A DNA stretch of 51,370 bases from Porphyromonas cangingivalis (GCA_945902955.1 CAMDNO010000009.1:1-51370), one strand, 5' to 3'; positions 1 through 7,804 are shown, numbered from the stretch's first letter. Translations and numbers: made by a program. The notes: generated by a model not told the origin, from the letters alone.

Positions 1-3000
1 TTAGCAGGAATAACCACCGACTTAGTTCCGGTTTATAATAAATTCGTTGATTATTTTGGCAATCCTGCCATTCAGGCAAATATACTGGAGGTAAGTGAGG
101 AACAATATCAGGGTGAATTTGTCAGAGCATTATTTGTTGATATACTGGGTTATACCGCTCAACCACACCCGAACTTTAACCTTATCAGGGAAAAGAAAAA
201 CGAAACTGATGCCAAAAGTGCCGATGCTGCAATCAGTATCAATAACCAAATCACAGCGGTTATTGAACTGAAAGACCACAAAACACAGGATTTAAAGAAA
301 GTGGAGGCACAGGCTTTCGGCTACAAAAACAATCATAAGAACTGCCATTACGTTATTACTTCCAACTTTGAACGGCTGCGGTTTTATATCGACAATGCTG
401 TTGATTTCATTGAGTTCGACTTATTCAATTTGACTTTCGACGAATTTCGCCGGCTATGGTTGTGCTTGTCTTACGAAAGTATGGCAAAGAATCTGCCTCA
501 AGAAATTAAAAATCAATCGTTGAGCAACGAGGATATAATTACCAAGAAACTTTATAAAGACTATTCGGTTTTTAAACGCTTGCTGTTTGACAATATCGTA
601 TCGCTGAATCCGGAACACGATAAACTACTGCTGTTTAAGAAGACACAAAAATTATTAGATCGCTTTCTGTTCCTGTTTTTTGCCGAAGACAAACAGCTAC
701 TTCCTGCCAATTCGGTTATAGCTACTATTGAAAAGTGGAAAAAGTTCAATGCCGACCCCATGAACGATTATCAGAGTTTGTATAGTCGGTTTGTGAAATA
801 TTTCAAACTATTGGATGTGGGCTATAAAGATGCGAATACAGAAATTTATGCCTATAATGGTGGTTTATTTGCCAATGATGAATTGCTGAATCAAATTAAG
901 GTTGATGATGCCATATTATCTGAAAATGTGTTGAAGTTAGCTGTTTATGACTACGATACGGATGTAGATGTAAATATTCTGGGGCATATTTTTGAAAACA
1001 GCCTGAACGAAATAGAACAGGTAGCCAATGAAATTACATCTGGTACATTCTCCTCTCCTTCGGGGAGGTCGGGAGGGGTCTCGAAACGCAAACAGGATGG
1101 TGTTTTTTATACACCCCGCTATATCACCCAATACATTGTTGAAAACACAGTTGGACGGCTGTGCGAAGAAAAGAAAACGGAGTTGGCTTTATCAATGGGG
1201 CATGCCCCATTGCATAAGCATGCCCCATTGCAGAAGAAAGAAAAACAAGCATTGTACGATAAATTTACTGCCTACCGTGAATGGCTTTTGCAAATCACCA
1301 TTGTGGATCCTGCATGTGGAAGCGGTGCATTCCTGAATACCGCGCTCGATTTTTTAATTGCCGAACACAAATGGGTTGACAATCAGCAGGATAAAATTGC
1401 GGGTTCGAAAGACCATTATACGATGGGTTTATCCAATATCGAAAACACCATTTTGGAAAACAACCTGTTTGGAGTGGATATCAACGAAGAAAGTGTGGAA
1501 ATTGCCAAACTATCGCTTTGGCTGCGCACTGCCAAGCCTCACCGCAAACTTAGTTCGCTGAATAATAATATTAAATGTGGTAATTCGCTGATTGACGACC
1601 CTGCTGTGGCGGGCGAAAAAGCATTCGACTGGCACAAAGAATTCCCACAGGTATTTGGACGCGAACAGAAACAGCTTGAATCAATAACCATCGAAAAAGA
1701 TGAAACGCCAAATTACCTGAAACTGATAAAAGAAAAATCGGCAGAAGCTCAGCTAAAAGCCGAACAAGGGATTGCCTTATCGAAAGAAGCTTTGGAAATA
1801 ACCAAACAACTAGCCGAATATGCCGATAAATTAGATGCTGTTTCTGCACCTAACCCCAAGTATGAAAAACTGAAAGGTGGTTTTGATGTGGTAATTGGGA
1901 ATCCGCCGTATGTGGTTTATATTCAATCTTTAGTTGGTAAAGCTACTGTTGATTTCGTTATGAAAAATTATATTTGTGCGGAATATAATCCAAATACTTA
2001 CGCATTATTTACTGAACTTGGAACAAAGATTCTAAAATCAAATGGTTATTTAGGATATATCATACCAAATTCATGGTTGCAAAATAAGTATTTTTCGAAT
2101 ATGAGGTCTTTTGTATATTCACTACAAGTGAATGAAATTGTATATTTGAAAAATTCAGTTTTTCAAGAAATAGTGGAGACTGTTATCCTTTTATTAGAAA
2201 ATAAAATCCGAAAAACTACTAAAATCAAGCTTACTAATGAAATAATAACCGATAAATTTGTCATTGAAGAGTTTGACTCAGAGAAATATAAAAGTGGTTA
2301 CAATCCATTTTTAGAAAGCTCAGATAGTATTATTGAAAAGATGGATTTAAACAAAAGAATTAAGGAATGTGCTGTTGTTTATAGAGGTTTAGAAACAAAA
2401 GACAACCAAAAATGGATTTCGAATATAAAGATAGATGAAAACTACAAGCCAATCTTATTGGGCAAAGATGTAAATAAATACCACACAAACTACAGCGGGT
2501 CATTTGTCAATTTTATAAAGAAAGAGATGAAAAGTAATGCAAATGAATCATATTATAATAGGAGTAAAATCCTTATGAGAAGAACTGGTTCGTACATTAT
2601 TGCAGATATTGATTTAACCAGTTCAATGGCTTTGAAAAATTTATATTTGATAATGCCGAATGAAGAAAATCATATTTACGCCATTCTTGCACAGCTCAAT
2701 TCAAAGTTATTTAATTACTATCACAAGGCAAAAACATTAGGAGAGAATAAAGCTTTCGCCCAATTTTCAGGAGAATATATTGAATCTTTTCCTTGTAAAG
2801 TTCCTTTAGATAATGATAACAAATTCAAGATATTATCAAACTCAATAACAAGTCAATATAATGATTTAGATTTATTGACTGGCAAATTCCAACGTATGCT
2901 TCAGCGTAAGTTTGAGTTGGAAGACTTGCCGGGTAAACTTCAAAACTGGTACTTGCTTAGCTACAAAGAGTTTATTGCCGAACTTGGCAAGAAAAAAATA

Positions 3001-3174
3001 AAACTCACCCTCGCTCAGGAAGCCGAATGGGAAGATTATTTCAACACGGAAAAAGCAAAAGCCCTCGAAATTAAAAACCAAATTGACTCCACCGAAAAGG
3101 AAATTGATAGAATGGTGTACGCGCTGTATGAATTGACGGAAGAGGAAGTGAAGATTGTGGAGGGGGAAGCATGA
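1..3174 (+). CDS. Type IIG restriction-modification enzyme (5' end outside window)
   Basis: The frame is open from base 1, so the gene starts upstream; an internal GTG at 301 is not the start because homologous-looking sequence precedes it. About 1057 residues are visible. Residues 75-91 carry a PD-(D/E)XK-like nuclease signature (ADAAIS followed by VIELKD). The adenine methyltransferase follows: GVFYTPRYI, motif I DPACGSGAF near residue 436, then the catalytic NPPY at 634-637. The C-terminal third is a target-recognition region and coiled coil. Known family role: one polypeptide both modifies adenine and cleaves DNA, protecting against foreign DNA. Two short insertions (1049-1079 and 1201-1236) enlarge the linker just before and after the YTP motif. 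No separate methylase or specificity gene is seen downstream. The family call is secure; the recognition sequence cannot be told. Confidence 0.93.
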   Translation, partial: LAGITTDLVPVYNKFVDYFGNPAIQANILEVSEEQYQGEFVRALFVDILGYTAQPHPNFNLIREKKNETDAKSADAAISINNQITAVIELKDHKTQDLKKVEAQAFGYKNNHKNCHYVITSNFERLRFYIDNAVDFIEFDLFNLTFDEFRRLWLCLSYESMAKNLPQEIKNQSLSNEDIITKKLYKDYSVFKRLLFDNIVSLNPEHDKLLLFKKTQKLLDRFLFLFFAEDKQLLPANSVIATIEKWKKFNADPMNDYQSLYSRFVKYFKLLDVGYKDANTEIYAYNGGLFANDELLNQIKVDDAILSENVLKLAVYDYDTDVDVNILGHIFENSLNEIEQVANEITSGTFSSPSGRSGGVSKRKQDGVFYTPRYITQYIVENTVGRLCEEKKTELALSMGHAPLHKHAPLQKKEKQALYDKFTAYREWLLQITIVDPACGSGAFLNTALDFLIAEHKWVDNQQDKIAGSKDHYTMGLSNIENTILENNLFGVDINEESVEIAKLSLWLRTAKPHRKLSSLNNNIKCGNSLIDDPAVAGEKAFDWHKEFPQVFGREQKQLESITIEKDETPNYLKLIKEKSAEAQLKAEQGIALSKEALEITKQLAEYADKLDAVSAPNPKYEKLKGGFDVVIGNPPYVVYIQSLVGKATVDFVMKNYICAEYNPNTYALFTELGTKILKSNGYLGYIIPNSWLQNKYFSNMRSFVYSLQVNEIVYLKNSVFQEIVETVILLLENKIRKTTKIKLTNEIITDKFVIEEFDSEKYKSGYNPFLESSDSIIEKMDLNKRIKECAVVYRGLETKDNQKWISNIKIDENYKPILLGKDVNKYHTNYSGSFVNFIKKEMKSNANESYYNRSKILMRRTGSYIIADIDLTSSMALKNLYLIMPNEENHIYAILAQLNSKLFNYYHKAKTLGENKAFAQFSGEYIESFPCKVPLDNDNKFKILSNSITSQYNDLDLLTGKFQRMLQRKFELEDLPGKLQNWYLLSYKEFIAELGKKKIKLTLAQEAEWEDYFNTEKAKALEIKNQIDSTEKEIDRMVYALYELTEEEVKIVEGEA
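1049..1079. repeat. GC-rich palindromic repeat inserted in frame
   Basis: A stretch of the form CTCCTTCGGGGAGG followed by TCGGGAGGGG lies inside the restriction enzyme gene and adds about ten Ser/Gly/Arg-rich residues to the linker before the YTP motif. It resembles the CCCC..GGGG elements lying between the tRNA genes of this window (37720, 37812, 39509), which are intergenic. Confidence 0.55.
1201..1236. repeat. 18-bp tandem duplication in coding sequence
   Basis: Two adjacent 18-bp units share CATGCCCCATTGCA and differ only in the last bases. They encode two HAPL(H/Q)K units in a non-conserved linker of the restriction enzyme. The length is a multiple of three, so the frame is kept. Confidence 0.7.
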
Positions 3175-3183
3175 ACAGGATAA

Positions 3184-3420
3184 TTTTTCACATTCTATTG
3201 CATTTCTAACTAATTATTTCTGCTTTTGAACTTGCCAAGTTCTTAGCCGGAAAATGCACGTGAGTGTACCACTTTAATTGTTTGATTATCATTTTAATAA
3301 CACTGCATACTTAGCAAGTGAGGGCCTCACTCGGAGTGAGACCCTCACTACCCATATCAAACGATTTTCCCATAAAGAATTGAACACTTTGAATAAAAGG
3401 GTTGGAGGGGATTTTTTTGT
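3184..3420 (+). repeat. Dispersed ~230-bp repeat, copy A (upstream of DUF3800 gene 1)
   Basis: First of four same-orientation copies (others at 4472, 5712 and 18684). All share the blocks GCCGGAAAATGCACGTGAGT and CCCATAAAG. This copy is the most diverged. Its -7 box reads TGCTTTTG (3221-3228) instead of TACTTTTG. A 33-nt hairpin (3317-3349, arms AGTGAGGGCCTCACT and AGTGAGACCCTCACT, one mismatch) replaces the middle segment. The CTTTGTGGG arm of the terminator seen in copies B-D is missing. It keeps the 7-codon reading frame ATGCACGTGAGT..TAA at 3254-3277. It ends 15 bp before the next gene and fills the whole intergenic space. Confidence 0.85.
3317..3349. repeat. Inserted hairpin in repeat copy A
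   Basis: Inverted repeat with 15-nt arms and a 3-nt loop (CGG), with one mismatch. It is present only in copy A of the dispersed repeat and sits where copies B-D have GGAATTAAGATATTTC-type sequence, so it is a replacement or secondary insertion. Confidence 0.7.
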
Positions 3421-3435
3421 ATAGATTAAAAACAA

Positions 3436-4242
3436 ATGAAGATGTCTAAACTTAATAAGAAATATCTATTTATTGATGAAAGCGGAGATGCTGCCTTTTA
3501 TGCCGGAGGTAAAAAGCTACTTGTAGGAAAGGAGGGTTTTCAACCATTGTTATTGCTTGGTTTGATATGTGTTGACGATAAAAAAAACTTACGTAATTTT
3601 GTATTGAATTTTCAAAATGAAATTATTTCAGATCCATTATACAATTCACTAAAGTGTGTTTCTGACCCTCAAGGTTGGTATCTTCACGCACGTAACGATC
3701 AGTTAGAAATTCGTTCTAAATTTACCGAAGAATTACGAAGCCAAAATGGTTTTGATTTTTATACCGTTATTGGACGAAAAAGGCTTTCAACATTCGAAAA
3801 GAAACATAATTCAAACGAAAGCGAATTCTATTTCGACATGATATATCATTTACTGAAGGATAGATTAAACGATGAAAACTGTTTCTATCAGATATTCCTA
3901 TCGGGGCGAACTGGTAGCTCGTCTGAAAAATTGAAAACTGCTATTGAAAGAGCTATTGCAAAAGATAACGACCGCAGAACCGTAAAATTGAACATCAAAT
4001 ATGATTGTCGCACTATTCCATCGAGCAAAACACCCGAAATGAGTGTGGTGGATTACCTTTTATGGGCATTACAGCGTTATATTCTAACCAATGATGAACG
4101 ATATTATTTAGCACTGAAAGAGAAATACACGTTTATTGTCGATCTATACGATTTTGAAAACCCAAAATCGAATTTATACAGTTCCAAAAATAGATTTGAA
4201 AAAATAAATGCTGGTGAGTTCCGAAAAGATGGGTATATTTAA
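3436..4242 (+). CDS. DUF3800 domain protein 1
   Basis: 268 residues. The N-terminal YLFIDESGD motif and the C-terminal VVDYLLWALQRYI motif are the two hallmark ends of the DUF3800 family, which is thought to have an RNase H-like fold; the acidic residues of DESGD would be catalytic (family inference). No membrane segment or signal peptide. The start could be the ATG at 3436 or at 3442; both lack a clear Shine-Dalgarno. It is paired with a second, clearly diverged DUF3800 gene at 4746, and each copy has its own upstream repeat and its own convergent downstream RNA. DUF3800 genes are frequent in mobile and defence islands, but the biochemical activity is not established. The family call is good; the function is unknown. 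Confidence 0.88.
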   Translation: MKMSKLNKKYLFIDESGDAAFYAGGKKLLVGKEGFQPLLLLGLICVDDKKNLRNFVLNFQNEIISDPLYNSLKCVSDPQGWYLHARNDQLEIRSKFTEELRSQNGFDFYTVIGRKRLSTFEKKHNSNESEFYFDMIYHLLKDRLNDENCFYQIFLSGRTGSSSEKLKTAIERAIAKDNDRRTVKLNIKYDCRTIPSSKTPEMSVVDYLLWALQRYILTNDERYYLALKEKYTFIVDLYDFENPKSNLYSSKNRFEKINAGEFRKDGYI

Positions 4243-4246
4243 AAAA

Positions 4247-4327
4247 CAAAAAAGCAATCTTTTATATCCCGTACCAATACTGGTAACCCCGGCAAGTGCA
4301 GGTTGTGGATTATAAAAATTGCTTTGC
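4247..4327 (-). ncRNA. Candidate structured RNA convergent with DUF3800 gene 1
   Basis: On the minus strand a strong promoter (4332-4362) precedes ~80 nt ending in a T-run. Reading 5' to 3', a long stem pairs GCAATTTTTATAATCC with GGGATATAAAAGATTGC. It encloses an AACC..GGTT helix and a TACCA-GTAT-TGGTA hairpin, giving a three-way junction. The T-run following the closing stem would act as terminator. Published candidate structured RNAs are known to lie next to DUF3800 genes (the DUF3800 RNA motif group), so this is plausibly one of that class. No covariation test was possible here. Confidence 0.68.
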
Positions 4328-4331
4328 AATG

Positions 4332-4362
4332 CAAATATACAATTATTTTTCAATATTTCAAA
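4332..4362 (-). promoter_or_regulatory. Bacteroidota promoter for the minus-strand RNA
   Basis: Minus strand reads TTTG (4362-4359), 19 nt, TATATTTG (4339-4332). This is an exact match to TTTG-N19-TAnnTTTG. Transcription would start near 4327 and run toward the end of the DUF3800 gene. Confidence 0.75.
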
Positions 4363-4471
4363 TAGTTTTCTGCTGTAAATGCAATATTATTATAAAATAT
4401 TAGAAATATGCTGTGTTTTTCAGATTGTGCTTATAGTTCTAATGCATGCCATGCAACTTCCATATCCCCTG

Positions 4472-4712
4472 ATTTTCTTTCATTTATTTTTCACATTCTA
4501 TTGCATTTCTAATTAATTATTTCTACTTTTGAGCCTGCCAAGTTCTTAGCCGGAAAATGCACGTGAGTGTATCACTTTAATTGTCTGATTTACATTTTAA
4601 TAACACTGCATTCGGAATTAAGATATTTCCCAGCAATTAGATGTTTTCCCATAAAGGATTGAACGCTTTGAACAAAAGGGTTGGATGGCTTTGTGGGATT
4701 TTTTTGTGTTGA
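4472..4712 (+). repeat. Dispersed ~230-bp repeat, copy B (upstream of DUF3800 gene 2)
   Basis: Full-length copy. TTG, 20 nt, then TACTTTTG at 4524-4531 form a promoter. The 7-codon frame ATGCACGTGAGTGTATCACT-TTAA is at 4557-4580. The intrinsic terminator CCCATAAAG (4648-4656) pairs with CTTTGTGGG (4689-4697), with one G-U, followed by ATTTTTTT. It has no transposase or terminal inverted repeats. It ends 33 bp before the next gene. Confidence 0.88.
4538..4705 (+). ncRNA. Predicted ~168-nt leader or small RNA from repeat copy B
   Basis: Bounded by the TACTTTTG promoter and the CCCATAAAG/CTTTGTGGG terminator of copy B. It could be a free small RNA or an attenuated 5' leader of the DUF3800 gene at 4746, since no other promoter for that gene is obvious. 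Confidence 0.5.
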
Positions 4713-4745
4713 TTAAAAGGATAAGTTCAACGGTATTAAATACAG

Positions 4746-5564
4746 ATGATAGAAAAAAAGAATAAAATAGCAACCCATCGTTTTTTGGATGAAGCCGGAA
4801 ATACTACTGTTTATGGTAAGGGAAAAGTGTGTGTTATTGGATCAAATGGTGTATCCAATTGTTTTATTATCGGCATGGTTAAGTTTAAGGAAAAATTAGA
4901 ACCTGTTCGGGAAAAGATAGTTGATTTGCAAAACCAAATCTCAAGTGACCCATACTTTAAAGTACCAAGCATAGATAAGAAAAAAGCCGGATCAGGATAC
5001 TATCTACATGCTACTGACGATTTGCCAGAAGTGCGAAAAATGTTTTTTGATTTACTTAAAACAATAGATTGTAGTTTTGAGGCAGTTGTTTCAACTAAAT
5101 CAATTGAGAAGTTTGAAGCAAAATATCAGGGGAAAGAGCAGTTGTATTATGCTGATTTATTGTCGCATATACTGAAAAATAAACTTACACAGAAAGAGGA
5201 GAAGTTGGTATTACATATTTCGGGAAGAGGAAAAAGCACGAAAAACACAAATCTTGAATTTGCATTGGCTAAAGCAAAAGATCGTTTTGCTAAAAATCAT
5301 CAAACAAATTTAATAACTACCAATGTCGTTTTTAATATTGAATATCCAACACAGGAGCCCTTATTGAATGTTGCAGATTATTTTTGTTGGACTATACAAC
5401 GAATATTTGAAAAAGGAGAAACACGTTATTATGATTATATAAAAGAAAAAGTTTCGTTGGTGATTGATTTGGATGATACTGAAAAATATGTTGGATTCCG
5501 GAATTATTATAGTCCAAAAAATCTACTGACGGCTGGAAATAAAAAAAGCCCGCACGTGCACTAA
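4746..5564 (+). CDS. DUF3800 domain protein 2
   Basis: 272 residues. Carries a variant N-terminal motif HRFLDEAGNTT and the C-terminal VADYFCWTIQRIFE motif, so it is a DUF3800 paralog. Overall identity to the first copy is low by eye, and the two are not a recent duplication although their upstream repeats are nearly the same. Its last codons and stop overlap the 3' end of the convergent minus-strand RNA (5541-5615): the residues KKSPHVH are encoded by the RNA terminator region read on the other strand. This suggests that gene and RNA are inherited as one unit. Predicted soluble; activity unknown. Confidence 0.87.
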   Translation: MIEKKNKIATHRFLDEAGNTTVYGKGKVCVIGSNGVSNCFIIGMVKFKEKLEPVREKIVDLQNQISSDPYFKVPSIDKKKAGSGYYLHATDDLPEVRKMFFDLLKTIDCSFEAVVSTKSIEKFEAKYQGKEQLYYADLLSHILKNKLTQKEEKLVLHISGRGKSTKNTNLEFALAKAKDRFAKNHQTNLITTNVVFNIEYPTQEPLLNVADYFCWTIQRIFEKGETRYYDYIKEKVSLVIDLDDTEKYVGFRNYYSPKNLLTAGNKKSPHVH

Positions 5565-5615
5565 GCCCCAAAATGGGCAACGACATGGAGTCGACGTTCA
5601 TGCATAGCAGACTTA
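5541..5615 (-). ncRNA. Candidate structured RNA convergent with DUF3800 gene 2
   Basis: Minus-strand unit of ~75 nt between a promoter (5621-5651) and a run of seven T. It contains AACG..CGTT, a GCCC-ATTTTG-GGGC hairpin and a further GGGC just before the T-run, which could pair with the first GCCC instead (alternative pairing or pseudoknot). Its structure differs from the RNA beside DUF3800 gene 1, which fits each DUF3800 type having its own RNA type. The RNA 3' end overlaps the last seven codons of the gene. Confidence 0.65.
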
Positions 5616-5620
5616 CAATG

Positions 5621-5651
5621 CAAAGATAATTGCTTTTTTACGAAAAACAAT
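5621..5651 (-). promoter_or_regulatory. Bacteroidota promoter for the second minus-strand RNA
   Basis: Minus strand reads ATTG (5651-5648), 19 nt, TATCTTTG (5628-5621). The -7 box is exact and the -33 box has one mismatch. The geometry is the same as at 4332-4362. Confidence 0.72.
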
Positions 5652-5711
5652 AGTTTAAAGAAAAATATTTTTAAAGACTTTAAAAATGCCGTTCTTTATA
5701 GTAAACCAAAC

Positions 5712-5950
5712 AATTTTCTTTCATTTATTTTTCACATTCTATTGCATTTCTAATTAATTATTTCTACTTTTGACCGTCCCAAGTTCTTAGCCGGAAAATG
5801 CACGTGAGTGTACCCCTTTAATTGTCTGATTTACAATTTAATAACACTGCATTCGGAATTAAGATATTTCCCAGCAATTAGATGTTTTCCCATAAAGAAT
5901 TGAACACTTTGAATAAAAGTGGTTTGAGGGCTTTGTGGGAATTTTTGTGT
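5712..5950 (+). repeat. Dispersed ~230-bp repeat, copy C (upstream of NADAR gene)
   Basis: Promoter TACTTTTG at 5765-5772 with TTG 20 nt upstream. The 7-codon frame is at 5798-5821 (Pro variant). Terminator arms CCCATAAAG (5889-5897) and CTTTGTGGG (5931-5939) are followed by AATTTTTG. It is nearly identical to copy B across the first 170 bp. The remaining ~140 bp to the NADAR gene hold a separate promoter at 6030. Confidence 0.88.
5779..5946 (+). ncRNA. Predicted ~168-nt leader or small RNA from repeat copy C
   Basis: Same promoter-to-terminator unit as in copy B. Here the downstream gene has its own promoter about 85 bp beyond the terminator, which favours a free RNA over a mere 5' leader. 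Confidence 0.5.
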
Positions 5951-6029
5951 TTTATAATCTTAAGATAATAATTTGTATTTTAATCAATAAAAGAGTTCTT
6001 TTTATAAAACATGGCAATGAATAGTGTTT

Positions 6030-6037
6030 TATATTTG
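6030..6037 (+). promoter_or_regulatory. -7 element TATATTTG before NADAR gene
   Basis: Exact TAnnTTTG box, 52 bp before the ATG. The -33 region is only weakly matched, so this is a probable but not certain promoter. Confidence 0.5.
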
Positions 6038-6089
6038 CAGTTTAATTGTTAAGAACAACATTTGTCAATTTTAAAGCAAATATTGCATT

Positions 6090-6527
6090 ATGAATATATA
6101 CTCAGGCAGCAGTAAACCCGAAGAACGTATACTTTCAAATTTTGCAAGTACTCCTTTCAGCATTAATATAAATGGAGAAATATATTATTGTGGTTCGGTA
6201 GAAGGGTTTTGGCAAGGATTAAAGTGCAAAGGCGATATGCGTTTACATGTTTTCTCGCTAGGAGGTATGGCAGCTAAAAATTATGGAGCAGGAAAGAAAA
6301 TCAACTCTTTTGAATTGGCTGGTAAAAATTATACTTACGGGAGCAAAGAACATGAAGCTTTGATAAAGGAAGCTATTAAACAAAAAGTATTGCAAAACCC
6401 AAAGGTTTTTAAAGCTTTGAATGAAAGTAGCGGAACAATAACGCATCACGTGCCAGGAGCTTCAAAACCTGTAATTAAAATGGAAAAGCTTTTGATGCAA
6501 GTAAGGATGGAAATGTTTGAGCATTGA
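6090..6527 (+). CDS. NADAR-family protein (YbiA-like)
   Basis: 145 residues. The N-terminal LSNFASTPF block, a Ser-Val-Glu-Gly-Phe-Trp-Gln segment in place of the usual E-x-x-x-Q helix, the YGSKEHEALIKEAIKQK helix and the C-terminal hydrophobic segment match the NADAR fold (NAD- and ADP-ribose-associated, formerly DUF1768). Known members are N-glycosidases acting on riboflavin intermediates or removing ADP-ribose from nucleobases, and some serve as antitoxins to ADP-ribosylating toxins. No DarT-like partner is visible beside it. The fold is well supported; the substrate is unknown. It opens the long plus-strand accessory block. Confidence 0.75.
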   Translation: MNIYSGSSKPEERILSNFASTPFSININGEIYYCGSVEGFWQGLKCKGDMRLHVFSLGGMAAKNYGAGKKINSFELAGKNYTYGSKEHEALIKEAIKQKVLQNPKVFKALNESSGTITHHVPGASKPVIKMEKLLMQVRMEMFEH

Positions 6528-6558
6528 TATTGATTATAAAAATTAAAAAAATAAATTT

Positions 6559-7371
6559 ATGCCATTAATAGAACAAGAATATATGGGAATTAACCATTTT
6601 TTAATTGGACCGACAGAAGAGGAAGTGCTTCATCAGCTTGAGGGCAAACCTGATGAATTATTGGATTTATCAACTAGAACCAATAATTTATTATTTTTCG
6701 GAGTAAAAGCAGCCATTGAAAAGGGTGCAAATATTAAGAAAAATGGACGAAAAGCCTTAATGTCAGTCCTTAATAAATATAGTTCAATAACTATTACAAA
6801 ACTATTGAACCAAAAATTCAATTTGCATTTACCTGAATTCGATTCTGAAACACTAAACACTGAAGATGATGGAATTAAAATAATAAATTTACTTCTCGAT
6901 AACGACGTTGATATTTCTTTACTTTATAAAAAAGTGTTTCATGAATTTGTTGTTAGAGGTGAAGTTGAGGCTGTGAGTGAAATACTAAATACTAATAACT
7001 TAAATAAAACAGTTAAGAGAAATGCTTTGGTGTCGGCTTCGAAAGATGGTAATTTGGAAATAGTCCAATTGCTCATTGAACGTGGTGTAAACACTCGTTC
7101 CTACCTTAATAAAGCATTTTTGGCAGCTGCCTATCACGGTCAATTGGCTGTTGTTGAATTACTTGTTGCTAATGGTGCAGATATTCATATTAATAATGAA
7201 CAGGCTTTGGCTTTTGCCGTATCTTGCCATACAAATAATGGGCATTTGGAGGTATTAAATTATTTACTTGAAAATGGCACTAACATAGAACTTTCAAGGA
7301 ATAGCCATCCTTCTAAATGGAGAATTATTAGAGATATGGAAATTAATGAATTTATAAACAACATATTTTAA
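6559..7371 (+). CDS. Ankyrin-repeat protein 1
   Basis: 270 residues, starting 31 bp after the NADAR gene. The C-terminal half has consecutive ankyrin repeats: KDGNLEIVQLLIERGVN, then AAYHGQLAVVELLVANGADI, then NGHLEVLNYLLENGTNI. The N-terminal 130 residues are helical and may be degenerate repeats. Ankyrin repeats bind proteins; no catalytic domain, signal peptide or membrane segment is present. The 60 bp coding for the AAYHGQ repeat recur almost unchanged in the next gene, showing recent duplication or gene conversion. Repeat content is certain; its partner is unknown. Confidence 0.85.
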   Translation: MPLIEQEYMGINHFLIGPTEEEVLHQLEGKPDELLDLSTRTNNLLFFGVKAAIEKGANIKKNGRKALMSVLNKYSSITITKLLNQKFNLHLPEFDSETLNTEDDGIKIINLLLDNDVDISLLYKKVFHEFVVRGEVEAVSEILNTNNLNKTVKRNALVSASKDGNLEIVQLLIERGVNTRSYLNKAFLAAAYHGQLAVVELLVANGADIHINNEQALAFAVSCHTNNGHLEVLNYLLENGTNIELSRNSHPSKWRIIRDMEINEFINNIF

Positions 7372-7393
7372 ACAACTTTTAAAAATAATTATT

Positions 7394-7804
7394 ATGCCAA
7401 CAATGGAGCAATTACTTGCAATGACAACTGACGAAAAAGGTAAAGTTTTAATTACTGCGTCAAAGAACGGAGATATAGAAACTATTAATTTACTACTCGA
7501 ATTACATTTAAACATTCGTGCAAATCATGACGAAGCAATGCGTGAAGCTGCTTATCACGGTCAATTAGCTGTGGTTGAATTACTTGTTGCTAATGGTGCC
7601 GATATTCATGCTAAGAATGAAGAGGCTTTGGCATTTGCAGTACGATGTAATCCAAATAGAGGACATATTGAGGTGGTAAAGTATCTACTTGAAAAGAATG
7701 CTGATATTGAACTCTCAAAGATTAACCATCCTTCTGAATGGAGTAGTATTATAGATAAAACTATGCGAACTTACTTAACGAGTATTGGTATTATAATCGT
7801 TTAA
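7394..7804 (+). CDS. Ankyrin-repeat protein 2 (short paralog)
   Basis: 136 residues, 22 bp after the first ankyrin gene. It carries three ankyrin repeats (KNGDIETINLLLELHLNI, AAYHGQLAVVELLVANGADI, RGHIEVVKYLLEKNADI) and a C-terminal end similar to its neighbour (NHPSEW against NHPSKW). It looks like a duplicate of the C-terminal half of the preceding protein with a new N-terminus. Predicted soluble; likely a binding or immunity-type partner, which is only inference. Confidence 0.83.
   Translation: MPTMEQLLAMTTDEKGKVLITASKNGDIETINLLLELHLNIRANHDEAMREAAYHGQLAVVELLVANGADIHAKNEEALAFAVRCNPNRGHIEVVKYLLEKNADIELSKINHPSEWSSIIDKTMRTYLTSIGIIIV

Noticed and set aside
1028-1561. Two shorter plus-strand frames in the restriction gene
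   Set aside because: Both are out-of-frame shadows of the methyltransferase domain.
3184-5950. Insertion sequence or CRISPR as explanation of the repeats
   Set aside because: No transposase, no terminal inverted repeats, no target duplications seen, and the spacing is kilobases with genes between, not array-like.
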